NCBI GenBank assembly: GCA_964444915.1
Contig: CAYUIY010000089.1
Coordinates: 1-6,739 of the forward strand
Source of the DNA: Anaerorudis sp964444915
GTDB lineage: Bacteria > Bacteroidota > Bacteroidia > Bacteroidales > Dysgonomonadaceae
Reading direction: 5' to 3'
Length of the DNA: 6,739 bases
Below the pieces are notes generated by a model. It worked only from the letters and a program-made list of their open reading frames with translations. It had not been told where the DNA came from and did not search any database. This document shows positions 6,009 to 6,739 of the stretch, piece after piece (within the stretch, counting starts at the first letter, position 1; the number at the start of each line of letters is the position of its first letter). The position numbers and the translations under genes were made by a program.

Positions 6009-6739
6009 CTAATTTCTGCTTTTAATCGTGATCACACGTCTGGAAAACGTATGGTCGCTAAGCTGCTCTGGCTTATAAACAGTATACGTAATGGGCGCCG
6101 ATCTTTTCAACAGCTCCAAAATTTCCTCCAACGACTCATCCGTAAATGTCGCGGTATATTCGTAATCTTTCAATTTTTCATCTTGTAGCACAATCGTTAC
6201 ACCGAATTTGCGGGAGAGTTTTTCCGTAAGGTTTTCAAACTTTTCGCGCCTAAATACCAATTTCCCGTCTCTCCAGGCCGTTTCTACATACGTGTCTGCC
6301 TTTGCCGTAGTTATCTCTTTTGTCGCAGGTGTAAAAAGCGCCTGTTCCCCTTGTTTTAAATCTTTCTTTTCAGCTAAACCTTCAGCAGCTACTTCAACAT
6401 TTCCCCGAACCAAAGTGACTTTGTGTCGGGCATTGTCTTCGTAAGCATCCACATTAAATTCTGTACCATATGCGCTTACCGTCATCTGATGTGGCGTAAG
6501 CACGTTGAATCGGTGCTTCTTGTCGGAAACTACGTTAAAATAAGCTTCCCCTTTAAGCCGGACTATACGCTCCTTCCCCTTAAACCGCAGAGGATAAGTC
6601 AGTTCGCTTTGCGAATTCAGCCAAACCTCACTGCCGTCGGGGAGAACTGCCTTGGTGATTACTCCCGGCATGGAAGCAAGGGTAATCGTTTGTTCCGGCA
6701 TATTGCGATTCACGGAAGGCAACAAAACATATTGATACA
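6009..6739 (-). CDS. FecR-family anti-sigma factor, N-terminus beyond right edge
   Basis: This is the periplasmic portion of an inner-membrane anti-sigma regulator that receives the signal from the SusC STN domain and controls a FecI-type ECF sigma factor. The frame is open to the edge (242 whole codons, first residues YQYVLLPSV), so the cytoplasmic sigma-binding part and membrane helix lie outside. A TTG at 6725 is only an internal Leu codon. Numbering from the first visible Tyr, the FecR beta domain spans about 18-117, with L-P-D-G-S-E-V-W-L-N-S, the L-K-G-E-A-Y-F-N-V segment and S-A-Y-G-T-E-F-N-V. The Gly-Thr pair at 91-92 is in the motif linked, from memory, to self-cleavage in FoxR-type regulators. 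A DUF4974-like, STN-resembling domain follows at about 155-240. It ends with tandem stops TAG-TGA, 195 nt before susC. Its GC is much higher than that of susD. Confidence 0.95.
   Translation of the reverse strand, partial: YQYVLLPSVNRNMPEQTITLASMPGVITKAVLPDGSEVWLNSQSELTYPLRFKGKERIVRLKGEAYFNVVSDKKHRFNVLTPHQMTVSAYGTEFNVDAYEDNARHKVTLVRGNVEVAAEGLAEKKDLKQGEQALFTPATKEITTAKADTYVETAWRDGKLVFRREKFENLTEKLSRKFGVTIVLQDEKLKDYEYTATFTDESLEEILELLKRSAPITYTVYKPEQLSDHTFSRRVITIKSRN

Noticed and set aside
6208..6444. Plus-strand 78-codon ORF within fecR
   Set aside because: It is antisense to well-conserved FecR-domain coding sequence and has no support of its own.
6009..6725. FecR as a complete 238-residue protein starting at a TTG
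   Set aside because: The TTG is an internal Leu codon; the frame continues to the window edge, and a protein starting there would lack the membrane helix and cytoplasmic domain.
1..6739. CRISPR arrays, tRNA or rRNA genes, insertion sequences, invertible-promoter repeats
   Set aside because: No regularly spaced repeats, cloverleaf or rRNA segments, transposase frames or paired terminal repeats were seen when reading both strands.

Overview
The window looks like a piece of a polysaccharide utilization locus (PUL) from a Bacteroidales genome, most likely Bacteroides or a close relative. The grounds are an adjacent SusC/SusD pair, a FecR-type anti-sigma factor with a DUF4974-like C-terminus, a BACON-domain lipoprotein, a Bacteroides-type promoter, and starts with weak or absent Shine-Dalgarno sequences. 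All protein genes are on the minus strand, so the locus reads from the right edge to the left edge.

Layout in reading order: (1) 6739-6009, the periplasmic part of a FecR-family anti-sigma factor; its N-terminus lies beyond the right edge, where a FecI-type ECF sigma gene would be expected. (2) 6008-5814, a structured 195-nt intergenic region. (3) 5813-2295, a 1172-residue SusC-family TonB-dependent transporter carrying an N-terminal STN signalling domain. (4) 2289-496, a 597-residue SusD-family surface lipoprotein starting 5 nt after susC. (5) 466-113, a 117-residue lipoprotein that is essentially one BACON domain. (6) 53-1, the signal-peptide start of another exported protein cut by the left edge.

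Expected working model (family knowledge plus inference): SusD and probably the BACON lipoprotein bind a glycan at the cell surface, and SusC imports oligosaccharides using TonB energy. On substrate binding, the SusC STN domain signals through FecR to release an ECF sigma factor that raises susC-susD operon transcription. No enzyme is visible here, so the substrate cannot be deduced.

The least ordinary part is the fecR-susC intergenic region. Its plus strand carries a good Bacteroides housekeeping promoter match (TTTG, 19 nt, TAnnTTTG) overlapping the susC start codon. About 90 nt further on is a 12-bp GNRA-capped hairpin followed by a U-tract. Together these predict an antisense RNA of about 120 nt covering the whole proximal susC leader, in the position described for DonS-type cis-antisense repressors of Bacteroides PULs. 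The minus strand of the same region has a perfect Shine-Dalgarno sequence before a three-codon ORF ending in three consecutive stops.

Base composition is uneven: fecR and the first third of susC are about 45-53% GC in sampled 60-base blocks, while the susC barrel, susD and the lipoprotein genes are about 13-37%. This suggests a mosaic locus.
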